This document shows, one piece after another, positions 52,581 through 63,677 of a DNA stretch of 64,000 nt (position 1 is its first letter; each line of letters begins with the position of its first letter). A program made the position numbers and the translations under genes. The notes beneath the pieces were generated by a model. That model saw nothing but the letters and a program-made list of their open reading frames with translations. It was not told the origin of the DNA and did not search any database. Source of the stretch: Comamonadaceae bacterium (lineage in GTDB: Bacteria > Pseudomonadota > Gammaproteobacteria > Burkholderiales > Burkholderiaceae_C); assembly GCA_027484575.1 (NCBI GenBank), contig JAIXSQ010000018.1, positions 1-64,000 on the forward strand, written 5' to 3'.

Positions 52581-53608
52581 AGCCGCTGGCGATCACCCAG
52601 GGCGACCCCGCCGGCATCGGCGGCGAAACCATCGCGCTGGCCTGGCGGCGCGAGCCCGCGCTGCTGCGCGGCTGCTTCGTGGCGGGGGAACTGGCCCACC
52701 TGCGGCGTGCGTCCGCGGCTGCCGCCGGGCCCGGCCGGCCGGCCCTGCCCGTCGCGGTGATCGACCGCCCGGCCCAGGCGCCGGACGTGCCGCCTGGCTG
52801 CATCCCGTTGCTGCCGGTGGCGGGTGGCCCCATGGACCTCGTCGCCTGGGGGCGGGTCGACGCCCGGGCCGGACGGCTGGCCGCCGACGCCGTGCGCTGG
52901 GCGGCCCGCGCGTGCCTGGCGGGCGAGATCGCGGGCCTGGTGACGGCGCCGCTGCACAAGGAGGCGCTGGCGGCCGCCGGCGAGCCCTACCCGGGCCACA
53001 CCGAACTGCTGCAGGCCGAGGCCGCCGCGCACCTGGGCGTGGCGGTGGCCGACCTGCCCGTGCGCATGATGCTGGCCAGCGAGGCGCTGCGCACGGTGCT
53101 GGTGAGCATCCACGTGTCGCTGCGCGAGGCGATCGAGGCGGTGACGCGCGCCCAGGTGCTGCAGACGCTGCGCATCGCGCACGCCTCGCTCGGGCCGCTG
53201 CTGGGCCGCGCGCCGCGCATCGGCGTGGCGGGCCTGAATCCGCATGCGGGCGAGGGCGGCCTGTTCGGCCGCGAGGAGATCGAGCAGATCGCGCCGGCCA
53301 TCGCGGACGCCCGGGCCGAGGGCATCGACGCCAGCGGCCCGCACGCGCCCGACACGGTGTTCATGCGGGCCCGTGCCACGCCGCAGCAGCCGGGCGAGTT
53401 CGACGTGGTCGTGGCCATGTACCACGACCAGGGGCTCATCCCCGTCAAGTACCTGGGGCTGGACCAGGGCGTGAACGTGACGCTGGGGCTGCCGCTGGTG
53501 CGTACCAGCCCCGACCACGGCACCGCCTTCGACATCGCGGGCACGGGCCGGGCCGACCCGTCGAGCCTGCTGCAGGCGGTGCGCATCGCCCGCCGGCTGG
53601 CGGGCTGA
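52577..53608 (+). CDS. pdxA: 4-hydroxythreonine-4-phosphate dehydrogenase
   Basis: Pyridoxal 5'-phosphate synthesis (DXP-dependent route). The 343-residue protein has ITQGDPAGIGGE, the metal-ligand segments YPGHTELLQ and YHDQGLIPVKYLG, GLNPHAGEGGLFG, and TSPDHGTAFDIAG. All are standard PdxA blocks. Translationally coupled to the DUF34 gene and convergent with mscL. Confidence 0.95.
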   Translation: MKPLAITQGDPAGIGGETIALAWRREPALLRGCFVAGELAHLRRASAAAAGPGRPALPVAVIDRPAQAPDVPPGCIPLLPVAGGPMDLVAWGRVDARAGRLAADAVRWAARACLAGEIAGLVTAPLHKEALAAAGEPYPGHTELLQAEAAAHLGVAVADLPVRMMLASEALRTVLVSIHVSLREAIEAVTRAQVLQTLRIAHASLGPLLGRAPRIGVAGLNPHAGEGGLFGREEIEQIAPAIADARAEGIDASGPHAPDTVFMRARATPQQPGEFDVVVAMYHDQGLIPVKYLGLDQGVNVTLGLPLVRTSPDHGTAFDIAGTGRADPSSLLQAVRIARRLAG

Positions 53609-53612
53609 CGCC

Positions 53613-54047
53613 TCACTTCCTCAGGGCGTCGCGGATCTCGCGCAGCAGCACGGTGTCCTCGGGCGTGGGCGCCGGGGGCGGCGCCGCGGCCTCGGCCTGG
53701 TCGGCGCGCTTGAGGCGGTTGATCTGGCGGACCATCAGGAAAATGATGAACGCCAAGATCGCGAAGTTGACCACCACGGTCAGGAAGCTGCCCCACGCGA
53801 ACACCGGCACGCCGGCCTTGGTCAAATCGGCCAAGGTGCGGGGCACGCCTTCGGGCACGGCCCCGAGCACCACGAAGCGGTTGGAGAAGTCGAGGTTGCC
53901 CACCACCAGGCTCACCAGCGGCATGACGACGTCCTTGACCAGCGAATCGACGATCTTGTTGAACGCCGCGCCGATGATCACGCCCACCGCCAGGTCGACC
54001 ACGTTGCCCTTGACCGCGAATTCCCGGAATTCCTTGAGAAACGCCAA
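53613..54047 (-). CDS. mscL: Large-conductance mechanosensitive channel MscL
   Basis: Emergency release valve opened by membrane tension. The 144-residue protein has the N-terminal helix FLKEFREFAVKGNVVDLAVG, the pore-lining VGVIIGAAFNKIVDSLV, a second transmembrane helix FLTVVVNFAILAFIIFLMV and a cytoplasmic helical tail. The start is TTG 54047 with AAGGAG six bases upstream; there is no ATG at this position. Slightly longer than the ~136-residue norm because of a Pro/Ala insert before the tail helix. Confidence 0.96.
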   Translation of the reverse strand: MAFLKEFREFAVKGNVVDLAVGVIIGAAFNKIVDSLVKDVVMPLVSLVVGNLDFSNRFVVLGAVPEGVPRTLADLTKAGVPVFAWGSFLTVVVNFAILAFIIFLMVRQINRLKRADQAEAAAPPPAPTPEDTVLLREIRDALRK

Positions 54048-54117
54048 TTCCCGCTCCTTCTTGTTGGTTGCTGAGGCATCCAGTATGGATGGGTCGGGGC
54101 AGGTCCCTCAAGGTCGT

Positions 54118-54123
54118 TACAAT
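54118..54123 (+). promoter_or_regulatory. -10-like hexamer for petABC
   Basis: TACAAT, 43 bases before the petA ATG, in the 119-base gap shared with divergent mscL. No matching -35 hexamer at normal spacing. Confidence 0.35.
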
Positions 54124-54166
54124 CGCCGGTTGACCTAACTAAGCGTTCTCCCTTTCGAGGATCTCC

Positions 54167-54763
54167 ATGAGCGACACCCCAATGGACCCCAGCAAGCGGA
54201 CGTGGCTGATCGCGTCCAGCTGCGCGGGCGCCGTGGGCGCGGGCTTCGTAGCCGTGCCCTTCGTGAGCAGCTTCCAGCCGTCCGAGCGGGCCAAGGCCGC
54301 CGGTGCGGCCGTGGAGGTCGACATCGCCGCGCTGAAGCCGGGCGAGAAGATCACCGTCGAGTGGCGCGGCAAGCCGGTGTGGATCATGCGCCGCACCCCC
54401 GAGATGCTCGAGGGCCTGAAGAAGACCGACCCGCAGGTGGCCGATCCCAAGTCGGACCGCAAGGCCTACCCGACCCCCGAGTACGCCAAGAACGAGTACC
54501 GCTCGATCAAGCCCGAGGTGTTCGTGGCCGTGGGCATCTGCTCGCACCTGGGCTGCTCGCCCAGCGACAAGCTGCAGCCGGGCCCGCAGCCCTCGCTGCC
54601 CGACGACTGGCAGGGCGGCTTCCTGTGCCCCTGCCACGGCTCCACGTTCGACCTCGCAGGTCGCGTGTTCAAGAACAAGCCGGCCCCCGACAACCTCGAG
54701 GTGCCCCCGCACATGTACCTGTCCGACACCAAGCTGCTGATCGGCGAGGACAAGAAGGCTTGA
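54167..54763 (+). CDS. petA: Ubiquinol-cytochrome c reductase, Rieske iron-sulfur subunit
   Basis: The 2Fe-2S subunit of the bc1 complex, 198 residues. The Cys/His ligands are in CSHLGC (C125, H127) and CPCHGS (C154, H157), with the disulfide cysteines C130 and C156. The N-terminal helix is preceded by SKRTWLIASS, a lysine-arginine version of the Tat motif. GAGG lies six bases before the ATG. First gene of petABC. Confidence 0.96.
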   Translation: MSDTPMDPSKRTWLIASSCAGAVGAGFVAVPFVSSFQPSERAKAAGAAVEVDIAALKPGEKITVEWRGKPVWIMRRTPEMLEGLKKTDPQVADPKSDRKAYPTPEYAKNEYRSIKPEVFVAVGICSHLGCSPSDKLQPGPQPSLPDDWQGGFLCPCHGSTFDLAGRVFKNKPAPDNLEVPPHMYLSDTKLLIGEDKKA

Positions 54764-54772
54764 GGAGTCGCC

Positions 54773-56188
54773 ATGGCACGTGAATTCACCGAAGTCTCCC
54801 CGAACGCCAGCGCCGGCGAAAAGCTGGGCAACTGGTTCGGCAACCGCTTTCCCTGGGTGGGCGAGCAGCTCAAGTACCACGTCACCGAGTACTACGCGCC
54901 CAAGAACTTCAACTTCTGGTACTTCTTCGGCTCGCTGGCGCTGCTGGTGCTGGTGATCCAGATCGTCACCGGGATCTTCTTGGTGATGCACTACAAGCCC
55001 GATGCGAACCTGGCGTTCGCCTCGGTCGAGTACATCATGCGCGACGTCCCCTGGGGCTGGCTGGTGCGCTACATGCACTCCACCGGCGCCTCGGCGTTCT
55101 TCGTGGTCGTGTACCTGCACATGTTCAAGAGCCTGCTGTACGGGTCGTACCGCAAGCCGCGCGAACTGGTGTGGATCTTCGGCTGCACGATCTTCCTGAC
55201 GCTGATGGCCGAGGCCTTCATGGGCTATCTGCTGCCCTGGGGCCAGATGTCCTACTGGGGCGCGCAGGTGATCGTGAACCTGTTCTCCGCCATCCCCTTC
55301 ATCGGCCCCGACCTGGCCCTGCTGATCCGCGGCGACTACGTGGTGAGCGACGCCACGCTGAACCGCTTCTTCAGTTTCCACGTGATCGCGGTGCCGCTGG
55401 TGCTGCTGGGCCTGGTGGTGGCGCACCTGCTGGCGCTGCACGACGTGGGCTCCAACAACCCCGACGGCGTCGAGATCAAGGGCCCCAACGCCCCCAAGGA
55501 CGCGAACGGCAACCCGGTCGACGGCATCCCGTTCCATCCGTACTACACGGTGCACGACCTGCTGGGCGTGGGCGTGTTCCTGATGGCGTTCTCGGCGGTG
55601 ATCTTCTTCGCCCCCGAGCTGGGCGGCTACTTTCTGGAGTTCAACAACTTCATCCCGGCCGACCCGCTGAAGACCCCGCCGCACATCGCGCCGGTCTGGT
55701 ACTTCACGCCGTACTACTCGATGCTGCGCGCCATCACCACCGAGATGATGTACGTGCTGGTGCTGTGCGTGGTCGGCGCCGCGGCGTTCGCGTTCATGAA
55801 GTCGCGCATCTCCGGCATCGCCAAGGGCGCGGTGGCCGTGGCCGCCGCGGTGGGCATCGCGCTGATGCTGTCGATCGACGCCAAGTTCTGGGGCGTGGTC
55901 GTGATGGGCGGCGCCGTGATCATCCTGTTCTTCCTGCCTTGGCTGGACCACAGCCCGGTCAAGTCGATCCGCTACCGCCCCGACTGGCACAAGTGGATGT
56001 ACGGCGCCTTCGTCATCAACTTCCTCGTGCTGGGCTACCTGGGCGTGCAACCGCCGTCGCCCATCGGCGAGCGCGTCTCGCAGGTCGGCACGCTGTTCTA
56101 CTTCGGCTTCTTCCTGCTGATGCCGTGGTGGAGCCGCCTGGGCGAGCCCAAGCCCGTGCCCGAGCGCATCACCTTCGCCGCGCACTGA
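54773..56188 (+). CDS. petB: Ubiquinol-cytochrome c reductase, cytochrome b
   Basis: The membrane core of the bc1 complex with two haems b and both quinone sites. The 471-residue protein is a full-length b subunit. Haem-ligand histidines lie in RYMHSTGASAFFVVVYLHMF and FSFHVIAVPLVLLGLVVAHL, and the Qo-site glutamate is in PEW-equivalent IAPVWYF. The PEWY position reads PVWY, a known variant region. Two additional C-terminal helices follow. Starts nine bases after petA. Confidence 0.95.
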   Translation: MAREFTEVSPNASAGEKLGNWFGNRFPWVGEQLKYHVTEYYAPKNFNFWYFFGSLALLVLVIQIVTGIFLVMHYKPDANLAFASVEYIMRDVPWGWLVRYMHSTGASAFFVVVYLHMFKSLLYGSYRKPRELVWIFGCTIFLTLMAEAFMGYLLPWGQMSYWGAQVIVNLFSAIPFIGPDLALLIRGDYVVSDATLNRFFSFHVIAVPLVLLGLVVAHLLALHDVGSNNPDGVEIKGPNAPKDANGNPVDGIPFHPYYTVHDLLGVGVFLMAFSAVIFFAPELGGYFLEFNNFIPADPLKTPPHIAPVWYFTPYYSMLRAITTEMMYVLVLCVVGAAAFAFMKSRISGIAKGAVAVAAAVGIALMLSIDAKFWGVVVMGGAVIILFFLPWLDHSPVKSIRYRPDWHKWMYGAFVINFLVLGYLGVQPPSPIGERVSQVGTLFYFGFFLLMPWWSRLGEPKPVPERITFAAH

Positions 56189-56208
56189 CACCCGAGGGAC
56201 CCGAATCC

Positions 56209-56976
56209 ATGAAGAAGCTCCTCCTGTCCCTGGCGTTCTCCCTCGCTGCGGTGCTGCCGCTCGCGCCGGCCCACGCTGCCGGCGGCGAAGGCATCGCCTG
56301 GGACCGCGCCCCCAACCTGACGAATGACCTGCCGGCGCTGCAGAACGGCGCCAAGACCTTCGTCAACTACTGCCTGGGCTGCCACTCGGCCGCCTACATG
56401 CGCTACAACCGCCTGCGCGACATCGGCCTGACCGAGCAGCAGATCAAGGACAACCTGCTGTTCACCACCGACAAGGTGGGCGAGACCATGAAGGCCGCGA
56501 TCGACCCGAAGCAGGCCAAGGAATGGTTCGGCGGCAACCCGCCCGACCTGACCCTGGTCGCTCGCTCGCGCGCCGGCCACGGCGGCACCGGTGCCGACTA
56601 CCTGTACACCTTCCTGCGCACCTTCTACCGCGACGAGGCCAAGGCCACCGGGTGGAACAACCTCGCGTTCCCCAACGTGGGCATGCCGCATGCCCTGTGG
56701 CAGCTGCAGGGCGAGCGCGAGCCGGTGTTCGACACGGTCGAGAGCCACGGCCACGAGACCAAGGTCTTCAAGGGCTGGAAACAGGTCACCCCGGGCCAGA
56801 TGACGCCGGTGCAGTACGACCGCACCATCGCCGAGCTGGTGGGCTACCTGCAGTGGATGGCCGAGCCCGCCGCCAACCAGCGCGTGCGCGTCGGCGTCTG
56901 GGTGCTGCTGTTCCTGCTGGTGTTCACCGTCTTCGCCTGGCGACTGAACGCCGCTTTCTGGAAGGACGTCCGGTAA
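56209..56976 (+). CDS. petC: Ubiquinol-cytochrome c reductase, cytochrome c1
   Basis: Periplasmic monohaem subunit of the bc1 complex, 255 residues. A signal peptide (about 1-23), the haem motif CLGCH (55-59), NPPDLTLVARSR and a C-terminal anchor VGVWVLLFLLVFTVFAW are present. The methionine ligand probably lies in PNVGMPHALW. Haem attachment would depend on ResB/CcsB encoded at 5161-8606. A strong terminator follows. Confidence 0.96.
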   Translation: MKKLLLSLAFSLAAVLPLAPAHAAGGEGIAWDRAPNLTNDLPALQNGAKTFVNYCLGCHSAAYMRYNRLRDIGLTEQQIKDNLLFTTDKVGETMKAAIDPKQAKEWFGGNPPDLTLVARSRAGHGGTGADYLYTFLRTFYRDEAKATGWNNLAFPNVGMPHALWQLQGEREPVFDTVESHGHETKVFKGWKQVTPGQMTPVQYDRTIAELVGYLQWMAEPAANQRVRVGVWVLLFLLVFTVFAWRLNAAFWKDVR

Positions 56977-57010
56977 CGTCCGGACACCGTTCGCCACACG
57001 GACTCACGGA

Positions 57011-57040
57011 CACGGTCTGGCGCATGCCAGACCGTGTTTT
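57011..57040 (+). terminator. Rho-independent terminator after petABC
   Basis: CACGGTCTGGC and GCCAGACCGTG form a perfect 11-bp stem with a GCAT loop, followed directly by TTTT. This is the clearest intrinsic terminator in the window. It lies between petC and the sspA ribosome-binding site (AAGGAG, 57050-57055). Confidence 0.85.
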
Positions 57041-57063
57041 CACTTTGACAAGGAGCCATTGAC

Positions 57064-57675
57064 ATGATGGTGCTGTACTCGGGCACGACCTGCCCCTTCT
57101 CCCACCGCTGCCGGTTCGTGCTGTTCGAAAAGGGCATGGACTTCGAGATTCGCGACGTCGACCTGTACAACAAGCCGGAAGACATCAACGTGATGAACCC
57201 GTACGGCCAGGTCCCAATCCTGGTCGAGCGCGACCTGATCCTGTACGAGTCGAACATCATCAACGAGTACATCGACGAGCGCTTCCCGCATCCGCAGCTG
57301 ATGCCCGGCGACCCGGTCGACCGCGCCCGAGTGCGCCTGTTCCTGCTGAACTTCGAGAAGGAGCTGTTCACCCACGTGAGCACGCTCGAGGCGCGCAGCA
57401 ACAAGGGCAACGAGAAGGCGCTGGAGAAGGCGCGCTCGCACATCCGCGACCGCCTCACGCAGCTCGCCCCGGTGTTCCTGAAGAACAAGTACATGCTCGG
57501 CGAGAACTTCTCGATGCTCGACGTCGCCATCGCGCCCCTGCTGTGGCGCATGGACTACTATGGCATCGAGTTGTCCAAGAATGCCGCGCCGCTGCTGAAG
57601 TACGCCGAACGCATCTTCTCGCGCCCCGCCTACATCGAGGCGCTGACGCCGTCCGAGAAGGTGATGCGCAAGTAA
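57064..57675 (+). CDS. sspA: Stringent starvation protein A
   Basis: A glutathione-S-transferase-fold protein of 203 residues that binds RNA polymerase and reshapes transcription under stress. It lacks the catalytic residues of true GSTs. MVLYSGTTCPFSHRCRFVLFEKG, NPYGQVPILVERDLILYESN and NEYIDERFPHPQLMP are the SspA blocks. AAGGAG lies eight bases before the first ATG. sspB follows after 21 bases. Confidence 0.95.
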   Translation: MMVLYSGTTCPFSHRCRFVLFEKGMDFEIRDVDLYNKPEDINVMNPYGQVPILVERDLILYESNIINEYIDERFPHPQLMPGDPVDRARVRLFLLNFEKELFTHVSTLEARSNKGNEKALEKARSHIRDRLTQLAPVFLKNKYMLGENFSMLDVAIAPLLWRMDYYGIELSKNAAPLLKYAERIFSRPAYIEALTPSEKVMRK

Positions 57676-57696
57676 GCGGCCGCGGGCACCCCACCG

Positions 57697-58188
57697 ATGA
57701 ACGCCCTCGAATCGACGTCCACGCGCCCCTACCTGATCCGTGCCCTGTACGACTGGTGCACCGACAACGGCTTCACGCCCTACGTCGCGGTGCAGGTCGA
57801 CGAGACCGTGCAGGTGCCGCGCGAGTACGTCAAGAACGGCGAGATCGTGCTGAACATCAGCTTCGACGCGACCAGCTCGCTCAAGCTGGGCAACGACTTC
57901 ATCGAGTTCAAGGCCCGCTTCGCCGGCACCGCGCGCGAGATCATCGTGCCGGTCAACCGCGTGATCGCCATCTACGCCCGCGAGAACGGGCAGGGCATGG
58001 CGTTCCCCGTGCCCGCGCCCGCCCCGCAGGCCGAGCCGCGGCCGTCGCCGCTGTCCAGCGTCGCGGCCGCGCCGGCCGAGGCCGATGCGCGCATCGTGCA
58101 ACTGGTCACGCCGGAAGGCAGTGGCCCCGGCGGCGAGCCGCCCAAGCCGCCCAGCGGCCCGCGCCCTGCGCTCAAGCGCGTCAAGTGA
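57697..58188 (+). CDS. sspB: ClpXP protease specificity-enhancing factor SspB
   Basis: Adaptor that tethers ssrA-tagged proteins to ClpXP. The 163-residue protein has the substrate-binding domain (RPYLIRALYDWCTDNGFTPY through VIAIYARENGQGMAFP), a flexible linker and a basic C-terminal RPALKRVK that matches the ClpX-binding tail. Operon partner of sspA, as in most proteobacteria. Confidence 0.95.
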   Translation: MNALESTSTRPYLIRALYDWCTDNGFTPYVAVQVDETVQVPREYVKNGEIVLNISFDATSSLKLGNDFIEFKARFAGTAREIIVPVNRVIAIYARENGQGMAFPVPAPAPQAEPRPSPLSSVAAAPAEADARIVQLVTPEGSGPGGEPPKPPSGPRPALKRVK

Positions 58189-58207
58189 GCGCCGGCAACG
58201 CGCGACC

Positions 58208-58213
58208 TAGAAT
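58208..58213 (+). promoter_or_regulatory. -10-like hexamer of tRNA-Thr
   Basis: TAGAAT ends nine bases before the tRNA 5' end, the right distance for a short 5' leader. No clear -35. Confidence 0.45.
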
Positions 58214-58222
58214 CCGCGCCAC

Positions 58223-58297
58223 GCCGATTTAGCTCAGTGGTAGAGCAACCGCCTTGTAAGCGGTAGGTCCTCGGTTCAATCCCGAGAATCGGCACCA
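58223..58297 (+). tRNA. tRNA-Thr (anticodon UGU)
   Basis: The acceptor arms GCCGATT and AATCGGC pair over 7 bp. The D-arm is TAGCTCAGTGGTAGAGC, and the anticodon stem ACCGC/GCGGT holds the loop CTTGTAA with anticodon TGT. The T-arm contains GGTTCAATCCC. Total length is 75 bases with the CCA end encoded. Reads ACA and, by wobble, other threonine codons. Confidence 0.97.
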
Positions 58298-58390
58298 TCC
58301 CCCTGCATCGCGCAAGCCGCCCGTCGCCAGCCGGCGACCGTTCGGCGCGGCGTGCCACGCGCTGCGCGGCAGCGCCACGTCACCTGCCGT

Positions 58391-58735
58391 TCAACGTGCC
58401 TGAACCGTTTGAACTTTGAGGCGGATGACGGTAACCTCCCACCCCCGGCTGCGCAGATGCGCCAACAAGGCAGGAACCACCTGCCGGAGCTTCGCGGCCG
58501 CGGCGTTGCCTTCGACCAGCAGGCACCAGTCGGTTCCGTCGATCGGTCCCGGCTTCACGCGCTGGCGCAGGGCCGCCGGGATCAGGGACTCCACCGCCTT
58601 GAGACGCTCGCCCGATTCGCGCGCGAGTGCCGCCAGCCGCCCCAGCGTGGGCGACGCATCGGCGGCCTCGAGCACCGACAGGGTGTGGGGTTTGCGTTGC
58701 AAGGGCGGTGGCCAAGACAGGGGTGAGGCTTGCAT
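58391..58735 (-). CDS. dciA: DciA-like (DUF721) protein, putative helicase loader
   Basis: A 114-residue protein of the DciA/DUF721 family, whose members load the replicative helicase DnaB in bacteria lacking DnaC. The N-terminal ASPTLGRLAALARESGERL and the central IDGTDWCLLVEGNAAAAKLRQVVPALLAHLRSRGW match the family's pattern. ATG 58735 is the annotated start; in-frame TTG and GTG codons slightly downstream are possible. The position head-to-head with an M23 peptidase and secA is conserved in related bacteria. The start overlaps that of the divergent gene by six bases. Confidence 0.75.
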   Translation of the reverse strand: MQASPLSWPPPLQRKPHTLSVLEAADASPTLGRLAALARESGERLKAVESLIPAALRQRVKPGPIDGTDWCLLVEGNAAAAKLRQVVPALLAHLRSRGWEVTVIRLKVQTVQAR

Positions 58736-59698
58736 TTCATTATCACGGATGCCTGGCTGGCCAAGAGCCGTGCCATCCACCTGAGCGGCACGCGCCTGCT
58801 CGTGGCCCTGGCCGCTGCGGCGGTGCTGCTCATGCTGTCGGCCGCGTTGCTCTACCACTGGGTGTTCCTCAAGGGCGCCCGCGAGGGCTGGCCCGTGGTG
58901 GGCACGCTGGTGCGCTGGGTCGTGCGCGACGAGTTCGAGCAGCGCGACCGCTACCTGCAGGAAAACATCGACGCGATGGCGCGCAAGGTCGGCGAGATGC
59001 AGGCCAAGCTGGTGCAACTCGAGGCCCTCGGTGAGCGCGTCTCGGGCCTGGCCGGCGTCAACCCGGCCGAGCTGAAGGCCACCCCCGGCCGCGGCGGCGT
59101 CCTGGTCGAGGGCCGCTCGCTGTCGCTGCAGGACCTGCAGTCCACGCTGGCCGACCTCGACCGGCTGTCCGGCGAGCGCGCCGACCTGCTGACCATGGCC
59201 GAGTCGCGGCTGTTCGAGCAGAAGGTGCGCACCATGATGATCCCCACCCAGACGCCGGTGGCCCAGGGCACGCTGGGTTCGCCGTTCGGCTGGCGCATCG
59301 ATCCCTTCACCGGCCGCTCGGCCCTGCACACCGGCCTGGACTTCGAGGCCCAGCCGGGCGCGCCCATCCTGGCCGCCGCCGGCGGCGTGGTGGTCGCGCA
59401 GGAACTGCACCCGCAATACGGCCACATGGTCGAGGTCGACCACGGCAACGGCCTGGTCACGCGCTACGCCCACGCCTCGCGCGTGCACGTGCGCAATGGC
59501 GACCTGGTCAAGCGCGGGCAGAAGATCGCCGAGGTCGGCTCCACCGGCCGCTCCACCGGTCCGCACCTGCACTTCGAGGTGCTGGTGCAGGGCATTCCGC
59601 AGGACCCGCGCAAGTTCCTGGATGCCGGCCAGCACCTGGCCCACGCGCGCCCCGCGGGTGCCGGTGGCGCCCCCGGCGGGCCGCGGCCCGGCAGGTAA
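58730..59698 (+). CDS. M23 family metallopeptidase with membrane anchor
   Basis: A periplasmic LytM-type protein of 322 residues. An N-terminal helix (about 22-45) and a coiled coil (about 60-95, LQENIDAMARKVGEMQAKL) lead to the M23 domain. Zinc ligands are HTGLD (H and D) and HLHFEV, so the enzyme appears active, unlike degenerate divisome LytM proteins. Likely cuts peptidoglycan cross-bridges. The start is TTG 58730, the first in-frame start after a stop at 58724-58726. Precedes secA. Confidence 0.9.
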   Translation: MHFIITDAWLAKSRAIHLSGTRLLVALAAAAVLLMLSAALLYHWVFLKGAREGWPVVGTLVRWVVRDEFEQRDRYLQENIDAMARKVGEMQAKLVQLEALGERVSGLAGVNPAELKATPGRGGVLVEGRSLSLQDLQSTLADLDRLSGERADLLTMAESRLFEQKVRTMMIPTQTPVAQGTLGSPFGWRIDPFTGRSALHTGLDFEAQPGAPILAAAGGVVVAQELHPQYGHMVEVDHGNGLVTRYAHASRVHVRNGDLVKRGQKIAEVGSTGRSTGPHLHFEVLVQGIPQDPRKFLDAGQHLAHARPAGAGGAPGGPRPGR

Positions 59699-59701
59699 AA
59701 T
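59696..59701 (+). promoter_or_regulatory. -10-like hexamer for secA
   Basis: TAAAAT overlaps the TAA stop codon of the peptidase, 118 bases before the secA ATG, leaving a long leader. In E. coli secA is translationally controlled by its leader (secM); no secM-like reading frame is recognisable here. Confidence 0.35.
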
Positions 59702-59819
59702 CGCGCGCTTTGCCGTGGCGCCCCCTTCCGGGCGGCGCGGCAGCCTCCACCTGCCAGCACCAACAAGGATCCTGGCTGCCCACGGGGGCCGGCACGGCCG
59801 GCCGGGCGGCAACGCGTTC

Positions 59820-62615
<2,796 letters not shown>

Positions 62616-62646
62616 GCGGCCAGCCGGGGCGCCGTGCCGCGGGGGC

Positions 62647-63606
62647 TCAGCCCTCGACGCGGCGGCGCGGCTGGCCGGCCAGCCAGGCCGCGTAGCCTTC
62701 GCCACAGGTCCCGGCCAGCGGGAACAGCGCGCCCAGCAGGTGGCCGGTGCCGCCCACCGGGAAGGCCTCGGCCAGCGTCGGCGCCTGCCCCAGGGCGGCC
62801 GCCACCTCCAGGTTGGCCAGCTGCCGGCCGGCGCGGATCTCCTGCACCGCCGACACCGGCAGTCCCGCCGATTCGGCCGTCTCGGCCAGCGCCGGCAGGT
62901 CCGAGGGTTGCTCCAGCTGCAGCCACACCGGCGTGCCCGCCGCATCCAGCCCCAGCACCCCGAACGGGTCGCCCAGCACCACGTGCTCGACCCAGCGGCG
63001 CGAGGCCAGCTCCTCCAGGTCCGCGCCCACGCCCGGCAGGCGCAGCACGGCCACGTGCTCGGGCCGCAGCGTCGCGCGCCAGGTGTGCACGTGCCGGGGG
63101 TGGGGCTGCGCCAGCAGGCGCTGCACCACGTGCACCAGGTGGCGCGCCATGTCGGGCATCTGCTTGGCGATGAACTGGTCGATCAGCCCGCGGTTGAACG
63201 CCTGCACCGCCACCTGCTCGTCGGCCTGGCCGGTGAGCAGCACCCGGCTGCCGCTCCAGTCCTGCAGCCGCTGCAGCACCTGCAGGCCGTCCATGCCCGG
63301 CATCGAGAAGTCGACCACCACCACCCGCGTGAGCGCGTGGCGCTCGGCCGATGCCGACCAGTACTGCAGCAGCTGCGGCAGCAGCGGCTGGCCGTCGCGC
63401 CAGCGGTCGACCAGCGCCTGCTGCCGCCACGCGTCCGCCTCCCAGGCGGCCGGCTCGCCGGCCAGGTGGTCCAGGCAGGCCTGGGGCCGCTGGAACAGGC
63501 GCAGGTTCCACTGGCGCGGCATCGCGAGGGCGAGCATCTCGAGGTAATCCGGGTCGTCGTCGAGGAAGACCACGGTGCCGGGACGATGGAACGGCGCGAA
63601 GCTCAT
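62647..63606 (-). CDS. Response regulator with lengthened receiver domain and unknown C-terminal domain
   Basis: A 319-residue two-component receiver protein. The acidic pocket is FLDDDPDY (D16-D18), the phospho-acceptor is D99 in VVVVDFSMPGMDG, the switch residue is T125 in LLTG and the lysine is K148 in FIAKQM. The spacing from acidic pocket to acceptor is about 82 residues instead of about 45, implying an insert of roughly 35-40 residues. The C-terminal half (about 160-319) matches no output domain I recognise: no helix-turn-helix, GGDEF, EAL or HD motif. It is divergent from an incomplete gene that might encode its partner. Confidence 0.78.
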   Translation of the reverse strand: MSFAPFHRPGTVVFLDDDPDYLEMLALAMPRQWNLRLFQRPQACLDHLAGEPAAWEADAWRQQALVDRWRDGQPLLPQLLQYWSASAERHALTRVVVVDFSMPGMDGLQVLQRLQDWSGSRVLLTGQADEQVAVQAFNRGLIDQFIAKQMPDMARHLVHVVQRLLAQPHPRHVHTWRATLRPEHVAVLRLPGVGADLEELASRRWVEHVVLGDPFGVLGLDAAGTPVWLQLEQPSDLPALAETAESAGLPVSAVQEIRAGRQLANLEVAAALGQAPTLAEAFPVGGTGHLLGALFPLAGTCGEGYAAWLAGQPRRRVEG

Positions 63607-63677
63607 GGGCAGGGCGGGATTGGGGGGCGTCGGGCCCCGATGCTGCTATTGTCGGCGCCCCTGCTGCGTTGCGTCCC

